This document shows, piece after piece, positions 42,334 to 51,897 of a DNA stretch of 64,000 nucleotides. A program made the position numbers and the translations under genes. The stretch is from Paenibacillus sp. FSL W8-0186. GTDB taxonomy: Bacteria; Bacillota; Bacilli; Paenibacillales; Paenibacillaceae. Below the pieces are notes generated by a model, which saw only the letters and a program-made list of their open reading frames with translations, had not been told where the DNA came from and searched no databases. How positions within the stretch are numbered: position 1 is the stretch's first letter; every line of letters begins with the position of its first letter. The DNA is taken from the NCBI RefSeq assembly GCF_037969765.1, contig NZ_CP150207.1, positions 2,404,001 through 2,468,000 of the forward strand. The letters run 5' to 3'.

Positions 42334-43585
42334 AGATTATTTGTCCCAAGAGGAAATTGACGCTCTGCTTAAGCAGGCAAATAGCGATTCGCCGTCCGAA
42401 CCGACGGTTGATGATTACTTGACACCGCTCGAGCAAGATGCTTTGGGCGAAATCGGCAACATTACTTTTGGCAGTGCTGCTACGGCCTTATCAACTTTGC
42501 TTAACAAGAAAGTAGATATTACAACTCCAAAAGTTTCTATTATAACACGTTCACAATTCGAAACCGAGTTTCCAAAGCCGCATGTAGCGATTCATGTCCA
42601 ATATGTCGACGGATTCGAAGGGATCAATTCCCTGATCATTAAGACAAAGGACGCACAAGTCATTGCAAATCTTATGCTCGGCGGAGACGGTAATCCGGCT
42701 GAAGAAGAATTGAACGATATTCACATCAGTGCCGTTCAAGAAGCAATGAATCAAATGATGGGTTCCTCGGCGACGTCGATGTCGACGATCTTTAATCGGT
42801 TCGTTAATATTTCGCCGCCAGGCGTTGATATATTGAACATGTCGAATGGAACCGGGGTGGGAAGTCTGCCTCCCGATGAGACACTCATTAAAATTTCATT
42901 CAGGCTTACAATCGGAGATTTGATTGATTCGACAATCATGCAGCTTCTTACGGTCAAGTTTTCGAAAGAAATGGTAGACAGCCTGATTAACGGTGCTGTT
43001 ACAGAATCGACCTCTAGAGAGAGTGCGCCAGCACCAGCGGAGGCACCAGTTTCTGCACCAGCACCATCGCCATCGCCAGCAAGCATGCCTTCATCCTTTG
43101 AAGAGACGCCTGCTTATACACAGCCGACGGCACAGCATCCAACGGCACCCGCTGCTCAGCAGCCTCCAATGATGCCTCCGATGCAGGATCAGGGCTATTA
43201 TCAGCCGCAGCAAGGACAGCCATATCACGAGCCGCAGCATTATGGCGGAATGCAAGGGCGCAACTTAAATGTTCAGCCGGTGCAATTCGCTAATTTCGGG
43301 GCTCCTGCCTACGGACAGGTGGATGAGAATAATTTAAATTTACTGATGGACATACCCCTTAAAGTCACCGTAGAATTAGGAAGGACCCAGAAGCAAATTA
43401 AGGATATTTTAGAATTGTCCCAGGGCTCGATTATTGAGCTGGACAAGCTTGCCGGCGAACCGGTAGATATTCTTGTGAACAACAAGCTGATTGCCAAAGG
43501 CGAAGTTGTCGTCATTGACGAGAACTTTGGCGTGCGTGTGACAGATATTGTGAGCCAATGGGACCGAATTCAAAAATTACAATAG
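42323..43585 (+). CDS. fliY: Flagellar motor switch phosphatase FliY
   Basis: 420 residues. TTG start at 42323 after AAGGAGTTGAGG, overlapping the fliM end by 11 bp. Four parts: an N-terminal CheY-P-binding peptide (LSQEEIDALLKQA); a CheC-like phosphatase domain with both active-site signatures (LGEIGNITFGSAATALS and VQEAMNQMMGSSATSMS); a Pro/Ala/Gln-rich linker of about 100 residues; and a FliN SpoA domain at the C-terminus (VELGRTQKQIKDILELSQGSIIELDKLAGEPVDILVN). It removes phosphate from CheY-P at the switch. Confidence 0.95.
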   Translation: MTSKDYLSQEEIDALLKQANSDSPSEPTVDDYLTPLEQDALGEIGNITFGSAATALSTLLNKKVDITTPKVSIITRSQFETEFPKPHVAIHVQYVDGFEGINSLIIKTKDAQVIANLMLGGDGNPAEEELNDIHISAVQEAMNQMMGSSATSMSTIFNRFVNISPPGVDILNMSNGTGVGSLPPDETLIKISFRLTIGDLIDSTIMQLLTVKFSKEMVDSLINGAVTESTSRESAPAPAEAPVSAPAPSPSPASMPSSFEETPAYTQPTAQHPTAPAAQQPPMMPPMQDQGYYQPQQGQPYHEPQHYGGMQGRNLNVQPVQFANFGAPAYGQVDENNLNLLMDIPLKVTVELGRTQKQIKDILELSQGSIIELDKLAGEPVDILVNNKLIAKGEVVVIDENFGVRVTDIVSQWDRIQKLQ

Positions 43586-43612
43586 TAGAAGTTTAGGGAG
43601 GATTTTAAATCA

Positions 43613-43978
43613 ATGGCAAACCGAATTTTAATCGTAGACGATGCTGCTTTTATGAGAATGATGATCCGCGACATTTTGACGAAAAACGGTTTCGAGGTTG
43701 TAGGGGAAGCACAAGACGGCGCGCAGGCTGTCGAGAAGTTTAAGGAGCTTCAGCCGGACCTTGTTACTATGGACATCACGATGCCAGAAATGGACGGCAT
43801 TGCCGCGCTCAAAGAAATCAAACAACTAGATCCGAATGCAAAAGTTATTATGTGTTCGGCTATGGGTCAACAGGCGATGGTCATCGACGCGATTCAAGCC
43901 GGTGCCAAGGACTTCATCGTTAAGCCATTCCAATCCGACCGGGTTATTGAAGCAATCAATAAGACTTTAGGTTTGTAG
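43613..43978 (+). CDS. cheY: Chemotaxis response regulator CheY
   Basis: 121-residue single receiver domain. Phospho-acceptor Asp in VTMDITMPEMDG (about residue 54); acidic pair IVDDAAFMRMMIRDIL; KPF switch Lys in FIVKPFQSDRVIEA. In B. subtilis, CheY-P promotes counterclockwise rotation. GGGAGGATT precedes the ATG. Confidence 0.97.
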   Translation: MANRILIVDDAAFMRMMIRDILTKNGFEVVGEAQDGAQAVEKFKELQPDLVTMDITMPEMDGIAALKEIKQLDPNAKVIMCSAMGQQAMVIDAIQAGAKDFIVKPFQSDRVIEAINKTLGL

Positions 43979-43989
43979 GATAAATAGAG

Positions 43990-44526
43990 ATGAACTCGAA
44001 TCAGCCGGATTACCAGCCGATTGGCAGCGACATTAATATATGGGGTAACTTGCTAACGGTTATCTTTGTGCTGGCTATTATTATTGTTTTGATCGTATTA
44101 TTGATTCGATTTCTTGGTAAAAGAAACCGGTATTTGTCCCAAAGCCGATCGATCCGCATTTTAGGGGCCGTCGGTCTAGGACCAAACAAATCCTTGCAGG
44201 TTATCGAAATCGGAGGAAATGTCTATCTCGTCGGCGTAGGCGAAGACATTTCCTTAGTCGATAAAATAAGCGATCCGGAAGAGGTAGTCTTACTACACCA
44301 GGCATTTGCAGAAGAGGGGGCTGAATTTCCCGGACTGGCTTCTGTCATAGGTAGTCTAGTCTCTCGTTTTCGCAAACCTTCTCCAGAGGAAGAGGAACTA
44401 GACGAGACAAGGTTCCATGAAGTATTTCAGTCACAGCTAAGAAAGATGCCTACTCGGAAACAGCAAATGGAGGAGCTCCTTCAGGACAAAGAAGAACAAT
44501 CTACAGATCGGTTGAGGAATTCATGA
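43990..44526 (+). CDS. fliO: Flagellar biosynthetic protein FliO (FliZ of Bacillus)
   Basis: 178 residues with one membrane segment at about 17-37, then RFLGKRNRYLSQSRSIRILGAVGLGPNKSLQVIEIGGNVYLVGVGEDISLV, the FliO cytoplasmic domain. It stabilises FliP during export-gate assembly. There is no cleavable signal peptide, unlike many FliZ proteins. Overlaps fliP by 4 bp. Confidence 0.92.
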   Translation: MNSNQPDYQPIGSDINIWGNLLTVIFVLAIIIVLIVLLIRFLGKRNRYLSQSRSIRILGAVGLGPNKSLQVIEIGGNVYLVGVGEDISLVDKISDPEEVVLLHQAFAEEGAEFPGLASVIGSLVSRFRKPSPEEEELDETRFHEVFQSQLRKMPTRKQQMEELLQDKEEQSTDRLRNS

Positions 44527-45284
44527 AGAAAAAGGTCTTAATTGTAGGATTAATGCTAGCGTTATGCAGTATGCTGACGGTGTCGGCCGCTTCTGCCGCG
44601 CCAGTGAATCCGATCCCGGATATCGGAATACAAATAGGAAATTCGGATGGGCAGCCAGGCACGAGCTCACTCTCGATTATATTGCTCATCACGGTATTAA
44701 GTATCGCACCAGCGATACTTGTTCTCATGACGAGCTTTACGAGAATCGTAATTGTACTTGGATTTGTGCGTAACTCTTTGGGAACGCAGCAAATGCCTCC
44801 CAACCAGGTTCTGATCGGATTGGCGTTATTTCTGACTCTATTCGTCATGAGCCCGACATTGTCTACGATTAATGAGGTAGCTTTACAGCCTTATATCAAG
44901 GGTGAACTGACACAAACAGAAGCATTGGATAAAGCGGCTGTACCGATGAAGAAATTTATGTACTCGCATACGCGTCCCAAGGATCTCCAATTATTTCTGA
45001 GTTACACCAAAACGGCCAAGCCGGCCAGTTACGAGGATTTGCCGATTTCTGTATTGGTGCCAGCATATGCGATTAGCGAACTCAAGACGGCATTCCAAAT
45101 GGGCTTTATGATATTCATCCCGTTTCTGATCATCGATATCGTCGTGGCGAGCGTGCTAATGGCGATGGGGATGATGATGCTGCCTCCAGTGATGATATCG
45201 CTGCCGTTCAAAATTTTGCTATTCGTTCTAGTTGATGGCTGGTATCTCGTTGTGAAGTCGTTGCTGGCAAGCTTTAGTCCTTAG
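44523..45284 (+). CDS. fliP: Flagellar export gate protein FliP
   Basis: 253-residue membrane protein with a cleavable signal (about 1-25) and four transmembrane segments. FliP signatures: IVLGFVRNSLGTQQMPPNQVLIGLALFLTLFVMSP and FMIFIPFLIIDIVVASVLMAMGMMMLPPVMISLPFKILLFVLVDGW. Core of the FliPQR export channel. After the stop there is a CCGGAA/TTCCGG hairpin before fliQ. Confidence 0.97.
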   Translation: MKKKVLIVGLMLALCSMLTVSAASAAPVNPIPDIGIQIGNSDGQPGTSSLSIILLITVLSIAPAILVLMTSFTRIVIVLGFVRNSLGTQQMPPNQVLIGLALFLTLFVMSPTLSTINEVALQPYIKGELTQTEALDKAAVPMKKFMYSHTRPKDLQLFLSYTKTAKPASYEDLPISVLVPAYAISELKTAFQMGFMIFIPFLIIDIVVASVLMAMGMMMLPPVMISLPFKILLFVLVDGWYLVVKSLLASFSP

Positions 45285-45359
45285 CCGGAATGCGGTGGTT
45301 TTGTTCCGGATTCCGGCGGACAGATCCGGGTATTACATCAAACATAGGGGGAAGACGGA

Positions 45360-45629
45360 ATGAATACGGATTTTATAATCGGGCTGGCCGGACAAGCGGT
45401 TTATACCGTGCTGAAGGTGAGTGCGCCCATGCTTGTCATTGGGTTGGCGGTCGGGCTGATTGTGAGTATATTCCAGGCGACGACACAAATCCAGGAACAG
45501 ACGCTAGCATTCGTTCCTAAAATTATTGCCGTTTTGCTTGCCCTGCTATTGTTTGGCCCTTGGATTTTGACGACTATGGTTGATTTCACTTACGGTATTT
45601 TAAACAATCTTTCTAATTATATCGGTTAG
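45360..45629 (+). CDS. fliQ: Flagellar export gate protein FliQ
   Basis: 89 residues, two membrane segments; motif LAVGLIVSIFQATTQIQEQTLAFVPKIIAVLLALLLFGPW is diagnostic. Ribosome binding site AGGGGGAA. The 75-bp gap after fliP holds a small hairpin. Confidence 0.97.
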   Translation: MNTDFIIGLAGQAVYTVLKVSAPMLVIGLAVGLIVSIFQATTQIQEQTLAFVPKIIAVLLALLLFGPWILTTMVDFTYGILNNLSNYIG

Positions 45630-45641
45630 GCGAAAAGGATT

Positions 45642-46430
45642 ATGGAGATCTTACTGCAAGGAATTTCAGTTTTTTTACTTGTTTTTTGTCGAATGACAGC
45701 TTTTTTTGTCGTAGCTCCGATATTTTCATCACGTGGTGTTCCTAATATATTCAAAGTTGGCTTGTCGGCAATGATCGCATTATTGATTGTCATTATACAG
45801 GGCTTCAATCAGGCGATTCCAACCGATCTCAACTATCTATTATTGGTGGTTCGCGAGCTGCTGATCGGGTTGCTGATGGGATATGTGGCCCAATTGCTTT
45901 TTACGGTTATTCAGATGGCGGGATCTTTTATCGACATCCAGATGGGATTCGGGATCGTGAACGTGATTGATCCGATGACCGGGGCTTCGGCGCCTGTACT
46001 GGGCAACTTTAAATACATTATTGCCACTTTGTTATTTCTGTCGATGAATGGTCATCATTACTTGCTGGATGCCGTCATTCGCAGCTATAACTGGATGCCT
46101 TTGTCCAATGAACTGTTTCAGAGAATATATCATGGAACTCTTTCTGAATTTTTAGTCAGAACCTTTAGCCAAGCATTCTTATTATCGTTTCAATTGGCGG
46201 CCCCGCTGGTTGTTGCACTGTTCATAACCGATGTGGCGCTTGGATTCTTGGCACGAACGGCTCCCCAGTTTAACGTCTTTGTCATTGGGATCCCGCTCAA
46301 AATTATGGTCGGACTAGCGATGCTTCTGCTGCTAATCCCTAGCTTGATTTACGCGTTCGAGAATCTGTTTCAGGTATTGTTTAAATCGCTGCATAATTTG
46401 TTCGGTACGATCGGGCAAAGACCGACGTAG
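45642..46430 (+). CDS. fliR: Flagellar export gate protein FliR
   Basis: 262-residue membrane protein with about six hydrophobic segments. Family features: GLSAMIALLIVIIQG and IQMGFGIVNVIDPMTGASAPVLG, followed by FITDVALGFLARTAPQFNVFVIGIPLKIMVGL. Joins FliP and FliQ in the export gate. 12 bp after fliQ. Confidence 0.96.
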   Translation: MEILLQGISVFLLVFCRMTAFFVVAPIFSSRGVPNIFKVGLSAMIALLIVIIQGFNQAIPTDLNYLLLVVRELLIGLLMGYVAQLLFTVIQMAGSFIDIQMGFGIVNVIDPMTGASAPVLGNFKYIIATLLFLSMNGHHYLLDAVIRSYNWMPLSNELFQRIYHGTLSEFLVRTFSQAFLLSFQLAAPLVVALFITDVALGFLARTAPQFNVFVIGIPLKIMVGLAMLLLLIPSLIYAFENLFQVLFKSLHNLFGTIGQRPT

Positions 46431-46445
46431 GATAGGGGGATCGTT

Positions 46446-47534
46446 ATGTCGTTCCGGTATACGCTGGATCTGCAGTTGTTTGCCGGTGAGAAAACAGAGA
46501 AGGCCACGCCCAAAAAACGGCAGGACGCCCGGAAGAAAGGCCAGGTTGCGAAAAGTCAGGATTTATCAGGTTCAGTCGTACTGTTATCCGGATTTTTATG
46601 TCTGCTCATGTTTGGGGGATATATGAAGGAACGGCTGATGCTTCTTTTTTCTGATGTATATTATCACCGGTTGAATATGGACGTAACGAATGAAAATGTC
46701 ATGACGATGTTTGGGGACTACGCCGTTCAGATTTTATTGCTTCTGGCGCCTCTGCTGTTGATCGTGGTGGTTATGGCTGCTGTAGCAAACTACGCCCAGG
46801 TCGGCTTCCTCCTTACTGGGGAACCGCTAAAAATGCAGTTGAAAAAACTGGACCCTATTCAGGGATTCAAAAGAATTTTCTCGATTCGTTCGTTAGTCGA
46901 ATTTCTAAAATCCGTTCTTAAACTAACTATCATTGGTTTTTTGGTCTATACGACGATATGGGGAGAACGGGGCAATATTGCTTCTTTAGGCCACGTCACG
47001 ATCGAGGATGCATTTTATTTTACTTCGAAGCTGACGATGAACCTAGGATTAAAGATTGGCGCCGCTTTATTTGTACTAGCGGTACTTGATTATATGTACC
47101 AGAAATATGATCACGAGAAAAATTTGAGAATGTCGAAGCAGGACATTAAAGATGAGTACAAGAAAATGGAAGGCGATCCGCTGATCAAAGGCAAAATACG
47201 TGAAAGACAGCGCCGTATGGCGCTCCAGCGTATGATGCAAGAAGTTCCTAAAGCGGATGTGATTATTACGAACCCGACCCATTTTGCGGTTGCCTTGAAA
47301 TACGAAGGCTCGGAAATGGATGCTCCACAAGTCGTTGCTAAGGGTCAGGACTACGTTGCCCTTCGTATTCGAGAGATCGCTAAGGAACACGGCGTTATTA
47401 TTATGGAAAACAAGCCGCTGGCTCGTGCATTGTTCCAAAGAGCGGAAATCGGGGATACGATTCCTGCGGATTTGTTTCAAGCCGTGGCCGAAGTGCTGGC
47501 TTACGTATATAGAATGAAAGGTAAGAGTAAATAA
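46446..47534 (+). CDS. flhB: Flagellar export switch protein FlhB
   Basis: 362 residues. Basic N-terminus (GEKTEKATPKKRQDARKKGQVAKSQDLSG), four transmembrane segments, and the autocleaved C-terminal domain with NPTH at 276-279. Cleavage between Asn and Pro sets export specificity with FliK. Its tail is closely related to the separate YlqH protein (17317). AGGGGGATCGTT precedes the ATG. Confidence 0.97.
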   Translation: MSFRYTLDLQLFAGEKTEKATPKKRQDARKKGQVAKSQDLSGSVVLLSGFLCLLMFGGYMKERLMLLFSDVYYHRLNMDVTNENVMTMFGDYAVQILLLLAPLLLIVVVMAAVANYAQVGFLLTGEPLKMQLKKLDPIQGFKRIFSIRSLVEFLKSVLKLTIIGFLVYTTIWGERGNIASLGHVTIEDAFYFTSKLTMNLGLKIGAALFVLAVLDYMYQKYDHEKNLRMSKQDIKDEYKKMEGDPLIKGKIRERQRRMALQRMMQEVPKADVIITNPTHFAVALKYEGSEMDAPQVVAKGQDYVALRIREIAKEHGVIIMENKPLARALFQRAEIGDTIPADLFQAVAEVLAYVYRMKGKSK

Positions 47535-47557
47535 TGGACGGGATCGGAGGCGGAGCC

Positions 47558-49594
47558 ATGAAGAAGGCTAAGGATTTATTTATACTTTTAGGAATTATCG
47601 GCATCGTTCTATTAATGATTCTTCCGATCCCGACTTGGCTGCTGGATATTCTTCTCATTATCAACATATCGGTCGCGCTTATGATTCTGCTCGTCGCCAT
47701 GAACACAAAGGAGGCATTACAATTCTCCATCTTTCCGGCGATGCTGCTCATTACCACGTTGTTCCGGCTGGCGTTGAACGTTTCGACAACGAAGCTGATT
47801 TTAGGACAAGCGAAGGCTGGGGACGTGGTTGCGACATTTGGATCGTGGGTGTCGCAGGGTCAGCCTGTCGTCGGTTTTATCGTGTTTCTGATTCTAGTTG
47901 TCGTGCAGTTCATCGTCATTACCAAGGGTTCGGAGCGCGTGGCGGAAGTAGCGGCACGTTTCACCTTGGATGCGATGCCCGGCAAGCAGATGAGTATTGA
48001 CGCAGATTTAAATGCCGGCTTGATTAATGAGCAGCAGGCTAGGGATCGCCGACGCAAGATCGAAAGGGAGTCGGATTTCTACGGAGCAATGGACGGGGCG
48101 AGCAAATTCGTCAAAGGTGACGCCATTGCCAGTATTATCATTCTCCTCATTAATCTTATCGGCGGATTTATCATCGGAATGTCGATTCATGGAATGCCGT
48201 TTGGCGAGGCGCTTTCCACTTATTCACTGCTTACGATCGGGGACGGTTTGGTCAGCCAGATTCCGGCGCTGCTCATTTCCACGGCAGCCGGTTTGATTGT
48301 TACCCGAGCATCGTCGGAAGGCAATCTTGCAGAGGATATAACAGGCCAACTGTTCTCTTATCCGAAGCTGGTTTATATTGTTGCCGGAACGATAGCAATG
48401 CTAGGACTTTTTACTCCGATAGGGCCGATAACGACTTTGCCTTTTGCTGGAATGTTATGCTTTGCGGCTTACCGGATGCAGAAAAATCTGGACCGCCGTC
48501 AAATCGAGCAGGAGCAGGAAGAGGAGGAGCAGGAGATCGAAGAGGTACGCAGTCCGGAGAGTGTTATCAATTTACTGCAGGTTGATCCGATTGAATTTGA
48601 ATTCGGATACGGTTTGATTCCGCTTGCTGATACCGGACAAGGCGGAGATCTGCTAGACCGAATCATCATGATCAGGCGGCAATGTGCCCTGGAAATGGGG
48701 CTGGTCGTACCCGTCATTCGCATTCGTGACAATATTCAACTAAAACCGAATGAATATGTCATCAAAATAAAAGGAAATATCGTGGGTCGTGGTGAATTAT
48801 TACTTAATCACTATTTGGCCATGAGTCCTGGGATGGACGACGAAACGATTACAGGTATAGAGACCCAGGAACCAGCCTTTGGATTGCCGGCGCTTTGGAT
48901 TGATGAATCGACCAAAGACCGGGCTGAGTTATCAGGTTACACGGTGGTAGATCCACCATCCGTCGTAGCTACTCATTTGACGGAAATGATCAAGAAGCAT
49001 GCTCATGAGCTTCTTGGCAGACAAGAGACGAAGGCGCTTGTCGATAATCTTAGAGAGAATTACGCTGTGCTTGTCGACGAACTGATTCCTTCGGTTCTTA
49101 CCATCGGAGATGTGCAGAAAGTACTAGCCAAATTGCTGCGTGAGAAAATATCGATCCGCGATATGGTAACGATATTTGAAACGTTAGCCGACTACGGAAC
49201 TTATACGAAGGATCCTGACGTATTGACCGAATATGTGCGGCAGGCGTTATCCAGACAAATTACGCAGCAGTATACGCAGCAAGGCGAGACGATGAGGGTT
49301 ATTACCGTAGGTCCATCGCTCGAGAAGAAAATTGCCGAGAGCGTACAGCAGACCGATCAGGGCAGTTATTTGGCCCTGGATCCAGCTTCTACTCAAACGG
49401 TCTACCAGAAACTGACGGAGCAAATCAACCGGCTCATTCAATCCGGACAGCAGCCGATTGTCCTCACGTCACCGACGATCCGCATGTACTTACGGCAGGT
49501 GATGGAACGGACGATGCAGGATGTACCGGTACTGTCTTATAGCGAGCTTGAGCCGAATGTCGAAATTCAGAGTGTCGGAGTGGTGAACTTATGA
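47558..49594 (+). CDS. flhA: Flagellar export gate protein FlhA
   Basis: 678 residues from ATG 47558 (after CGGAGGCGGAG); a 5' in-frame ATG at 47534 overlaps the flhB stop and lacks a site. About eight transmembrane segments, the FHIPEP region with ARFTLDAMPGKQMSIDADLNAGLINEQQARDRRRKIERESDFYGAMDGASKFVKGDAIA, and a large cytoplasmic domain from about 340. Length matches the Bacillus protein. Confidence 0.97.
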   Translation: MKKAKDLFILLGIIGIVLLMILPIPTWLLDILLIINISVALMILLVAMNTKEALQFSIFPAMLLITTLFRLALNVSTTKLILGQAKAGDVVATFGSWVSQGQPVVGFIVFLILVVVQFIVITKGSERVAEVAARFTLDAMPGKQMSIDADLNAGLINEQQARDRRRKIERESDFYGAMDGASKFVKGDAIASIIILLINLIGGFIIGMSIHGMPFGEALSTYSLLTIGDGLVSQIPALLISTAAGLIVTRASSEGNLAEDITGQLFSYPKLVYIVAGTIAMLGLFTPIGPITTLPFAGMLCFAAYRMQKNLDRRQIEQEQEEEEQEIEEVRSPESVINLLQVDPIEFEFGYGLIPLADTGQGGDLLDRIIMIRRQCALEMGLVVPVIRIRDNIQLKPNEYVIKIKGNIVGRGELLLNHYLAMSPGMDDETITGIETQEPAFGLPALWIDESTKDRAELSGYTVVDPPSVVATHLTEMIKKHAHELLGRQETKALVDNLRENYAVLVDELIPSVLTIGDVQKVLAKLLREKISIRDMVTIFETLADYGTYTKDPDVLTEYVRQALSRQITQQYTQQGETMRVITVGPSLEKKIAESVQQTDQGSYLALDPASTQTVYQKLTEQINRLIQSGQQPIVLTSPTIRMYLRQVMERTMQDVPVLSYSELEPNVEIQSVGVVNL

Positions 49595-50982
49595 GAGTAA
49601 AACGGTATATCGTCGACACTATGCCTGATGCGATGCAGAAAATTCGCGATGAACTTGGAAAGGATGCCGTCATACTAAGCACAAAGGAGCTGAAAATCGG
49701 CGGATTTCTAGGAATGTTCCAAAAACGAAAAATCGAAGTCATTGCCGCATCAGAGAGCAAGGAAGCTACTGCGCCGAAAGGGAAACCCTCTCGGCCCGTC
49801 GCTTCTTCTCCTTCATTCCCGCCGATTGTGCCCCAGGCCGTACCGGAGGCTTATCGCAAATCAACGGCAATGACGTCGCAAGCTACAGGCCATAGTCAGC
49901 CTGTGGCTACAGTAGACGAGGAGAAGCTTCCGTCAAAGGACAACCGCTTGTCGGCGGCCGTCATCGCAGCCGCAAAGGAGGAGGATCCTCTCTCTCAGGA
50001 AGAGCTACTGCGTTTAGCAACCCACAAGACGAGCGCAGACACCGTTAATCCTGCGAGTGCAACTGGTTCAATGAGCTCTGCTTCCACGTCTTTAAGCAGT
50101 TCGAAGGAAGATCGTCTATTCATTGAAATCGAACAGATGAAAATGCTGATGACGAAGCTGGCACGTTTCCAAGAAGGTCTGCCGGAGCTCCCGGAGCCGC
50201 TGAGTCAAGTAAAAGAGCGGCTCGCCGAGCAAGAAGTCAGCCCGGAGCTTGCCGATGTATGGGTAGATGAAGCCTTTACAGCCTGGGAAAACGACGGGAA
50301 AACGATGAGCGATGAAGAGCTTGTGGCCATAATCAGAGCCAGTGCGGAAACATTCCTAAAGGACCGCATTGGCGAAGGGATTCAAGACGGAACTAAAGTC
50401 GTTTATATCGTAGGTCCAACGGGTGTCGGCAAAACAACGACCATTGCCAAGCTCGCGGCGGATCAGATTTTTCGCCTTCGCAAGAAGGTCGGGTTTATTA
50501 CGGCGGATACGTATCGTATATCAGCGATCGAGCAGCTGCGCACGTACGCTTCGATTTTAAACGTTCCGCTCGAAGTGGTTCAATCGCCAGGCGATGTACA
50601 AAGGGCCATGCAGCGATTGGAGCATTGCGATTTGATCCTGATGGATACCGCAGGGAGGAACTACCTTAACGAGCTGTATGTGGCAGAGCTGCATAGCCTG
50701 CTAAGCCCATCTGAGCATAGCGAAACTTATTTGGTGTTGAGCTTGACCTCTAAAAGTCGAGATATGATGAAAATTACCGAGCATTTTAGCAAATATGGCA
50801 TCCAGAAGGTGATATTTACGAAGCTAGACGAAACGCAAAGCGTGGGACCCATCTATAATTTGCTGCATGAGTATCCCATGCAGGTGTCATATGTAACAAA
50901 CGGTCAGAATGTCCCTGATGATTTACTGCCTGCAAATAATGACCTGTTCACGAATATGCTCCTTGGAGCGCAAAGAACATGA
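49591..50982 (+). CDS. flhF: Flagellar SRP-like GTPase FlhF
   Basis: 463-residue GTPase of the SRP family that sets flagellar placement. The B domain is low-complexity; the N and G domains follow with [30 protein letters not shown] and TKLDETQSVGPIYNL. It is homologous to FtsY and Ffh in this window. Overlaps flhA and flhG by 4 bp. Confidence 0.97.
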   Translation: MRVKRYIVDTMPDAMQKIRDELGKDAVILSTKELKIGGFLGMFQKRKIEVIAASESKEATAPKGKPSRPVASSPSFPPIVPQAVPEAYRKSTAMTSQATGHSQPVATVDEEKLPSKDNRLSAAVIAAAKEEDPLSQEELLRLATHKTSADTVNPASATGSMSSASTSLSSSKEDRLFIEIEQMKMLMTKLARFQEGLPELPEPLSQVKERLAEQEVSPELADVWVDEAFTAWENDGKTMSDEELVAIIRASAETFLKDRIGEGIQDGTKVVYIVGPTGVGKTTTIAKLAADQIFRLRKKVGFITADTYRISAIEQLRTYASILNVPLEVVQSPGDVQRAMQRLEHCDLILMDTAGRNYLNELYVAELHSLLSPSEHSETYLVLSLTSKSRDMMKITEHFSKYGIQKVIFTKLDETQSVGPIYNLLHEYPMQVSYVTNGQNVPDDLLPANNDLFTNMLLGAQRT

Positions 50983-51869
50983 ATGACCAGGCCCAGGCTC
51001 TTAGACAGCTTGTATCAAAGCTGGAAGGCTCTTACGACAGGCTGGCGCCAAGATCAAATTCGGCCCGGATTTTAACCGTTAGCAGCGGCAAGGGCGGTGT
51101 CGGCAAATCCAATTTCACCTTGAACTTCGCTTTAGCCCTCAAAACACTCGGCCGCAAGGTGCTGATCTTTGATGCGGATATCGGGATGGCGAATATCGAT
51201 GTGCTGATGGGCGTCAGGGCAAGGTACAATCTGTACCATCTCTTAAAAGGCGAGAAGAATTTGGAGGAGATCATCGAGCTTGGAACAAACGGTCTGCCTT
51301 TTATTGCAGGCGGCTCGGGAATGGCGGACCTGTTTACTTTATCGGAATCCGACTTGAACTATTTTACAGCTCAGATTGAAGAGTTTTCGGAGCAGATGGA
51401 TTACATCATCTTCGATACTGGTGCAGGCTTGTCCAAGGAAACCGTAAAATTTATTACGGCAGCCGACGAATGCATTGTAGTAACCACTCCGGAGCCAACA
51501 TCGATAACAGATGCGTATGCATTAATCAAAGTCGTTCACGGCATGGAACAGGAAGTGCCGTTCCGGCTTGTCGTTAACCGGGTTGCAAACCAGCAGGAGG
51601 CAAAACAGGTTACCGATAAGCTGTCGCTGGTAGCCAAACGCTTTCTCGATATGGAAATCGCCATGCTTGGACATATTCATGACGATCCGCATGTGATGCA
51701 AGCGGTCAAGAAACAAATCCCATTTTCAACCGCTTTTCCTAGCTGTGTAGCTGCGCGCGATATTCAGCGTTTAGCGATGAGATTTTTGGAAGTTCCGCAG
51801 ATGGGGCAAAAGGATACCTTGACAGGAATCAAAGGATTTATGCACAGATGGCTTAAACGCACAAAATGA
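50979..51869 (+). CDS. flhG: Flagellar number regulator FlhG (YlxH, MinD-like ATPase)
   Basis: 296-residue ParA/MinD ATPase that stimulates FlhF GTPase and limits flagellar number. Deviant Walker A in VSSGKGGVGKSNFTLNFALAL; DADIGMANIDVLMG; IIFDTGAGLSKETVKF; C-terminal amphipathic membrane-targeting helix (GIKGFMHRWLKRTK). Ribosome binding site and ATGA overlap with flhF. Confidence 0.96.
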   Translation: MNDQAQALRQLVSKLEGSYDRLAPRSNSARILTVSSGKGGVGKSNFTLNFALALKTLGRKVLIFDADIGMANIDVLMGVRARYNLYHLLKGEKNLEEIIELGTNGLPFIAGGSGMADLFTLSESDLNYFTAQIEEFSEQMDYIIFDTGAGLSKETVKFITAADECIVVTTPEPTSITDAYALIKVVHGMEQEVPFRLVVNRVANQQEAKQVTDKLSLVAKRFLDMEIAMLGHIHDDPHVMQAVKKQIPFSTAFPSCVAARDIQRLAMRFLEVPQMGQKDTLTGIKGFMHRWLKRTK

Positions 51870-51897
51870 TTCTGCATTAAGGAACAGGGGTGGGACT

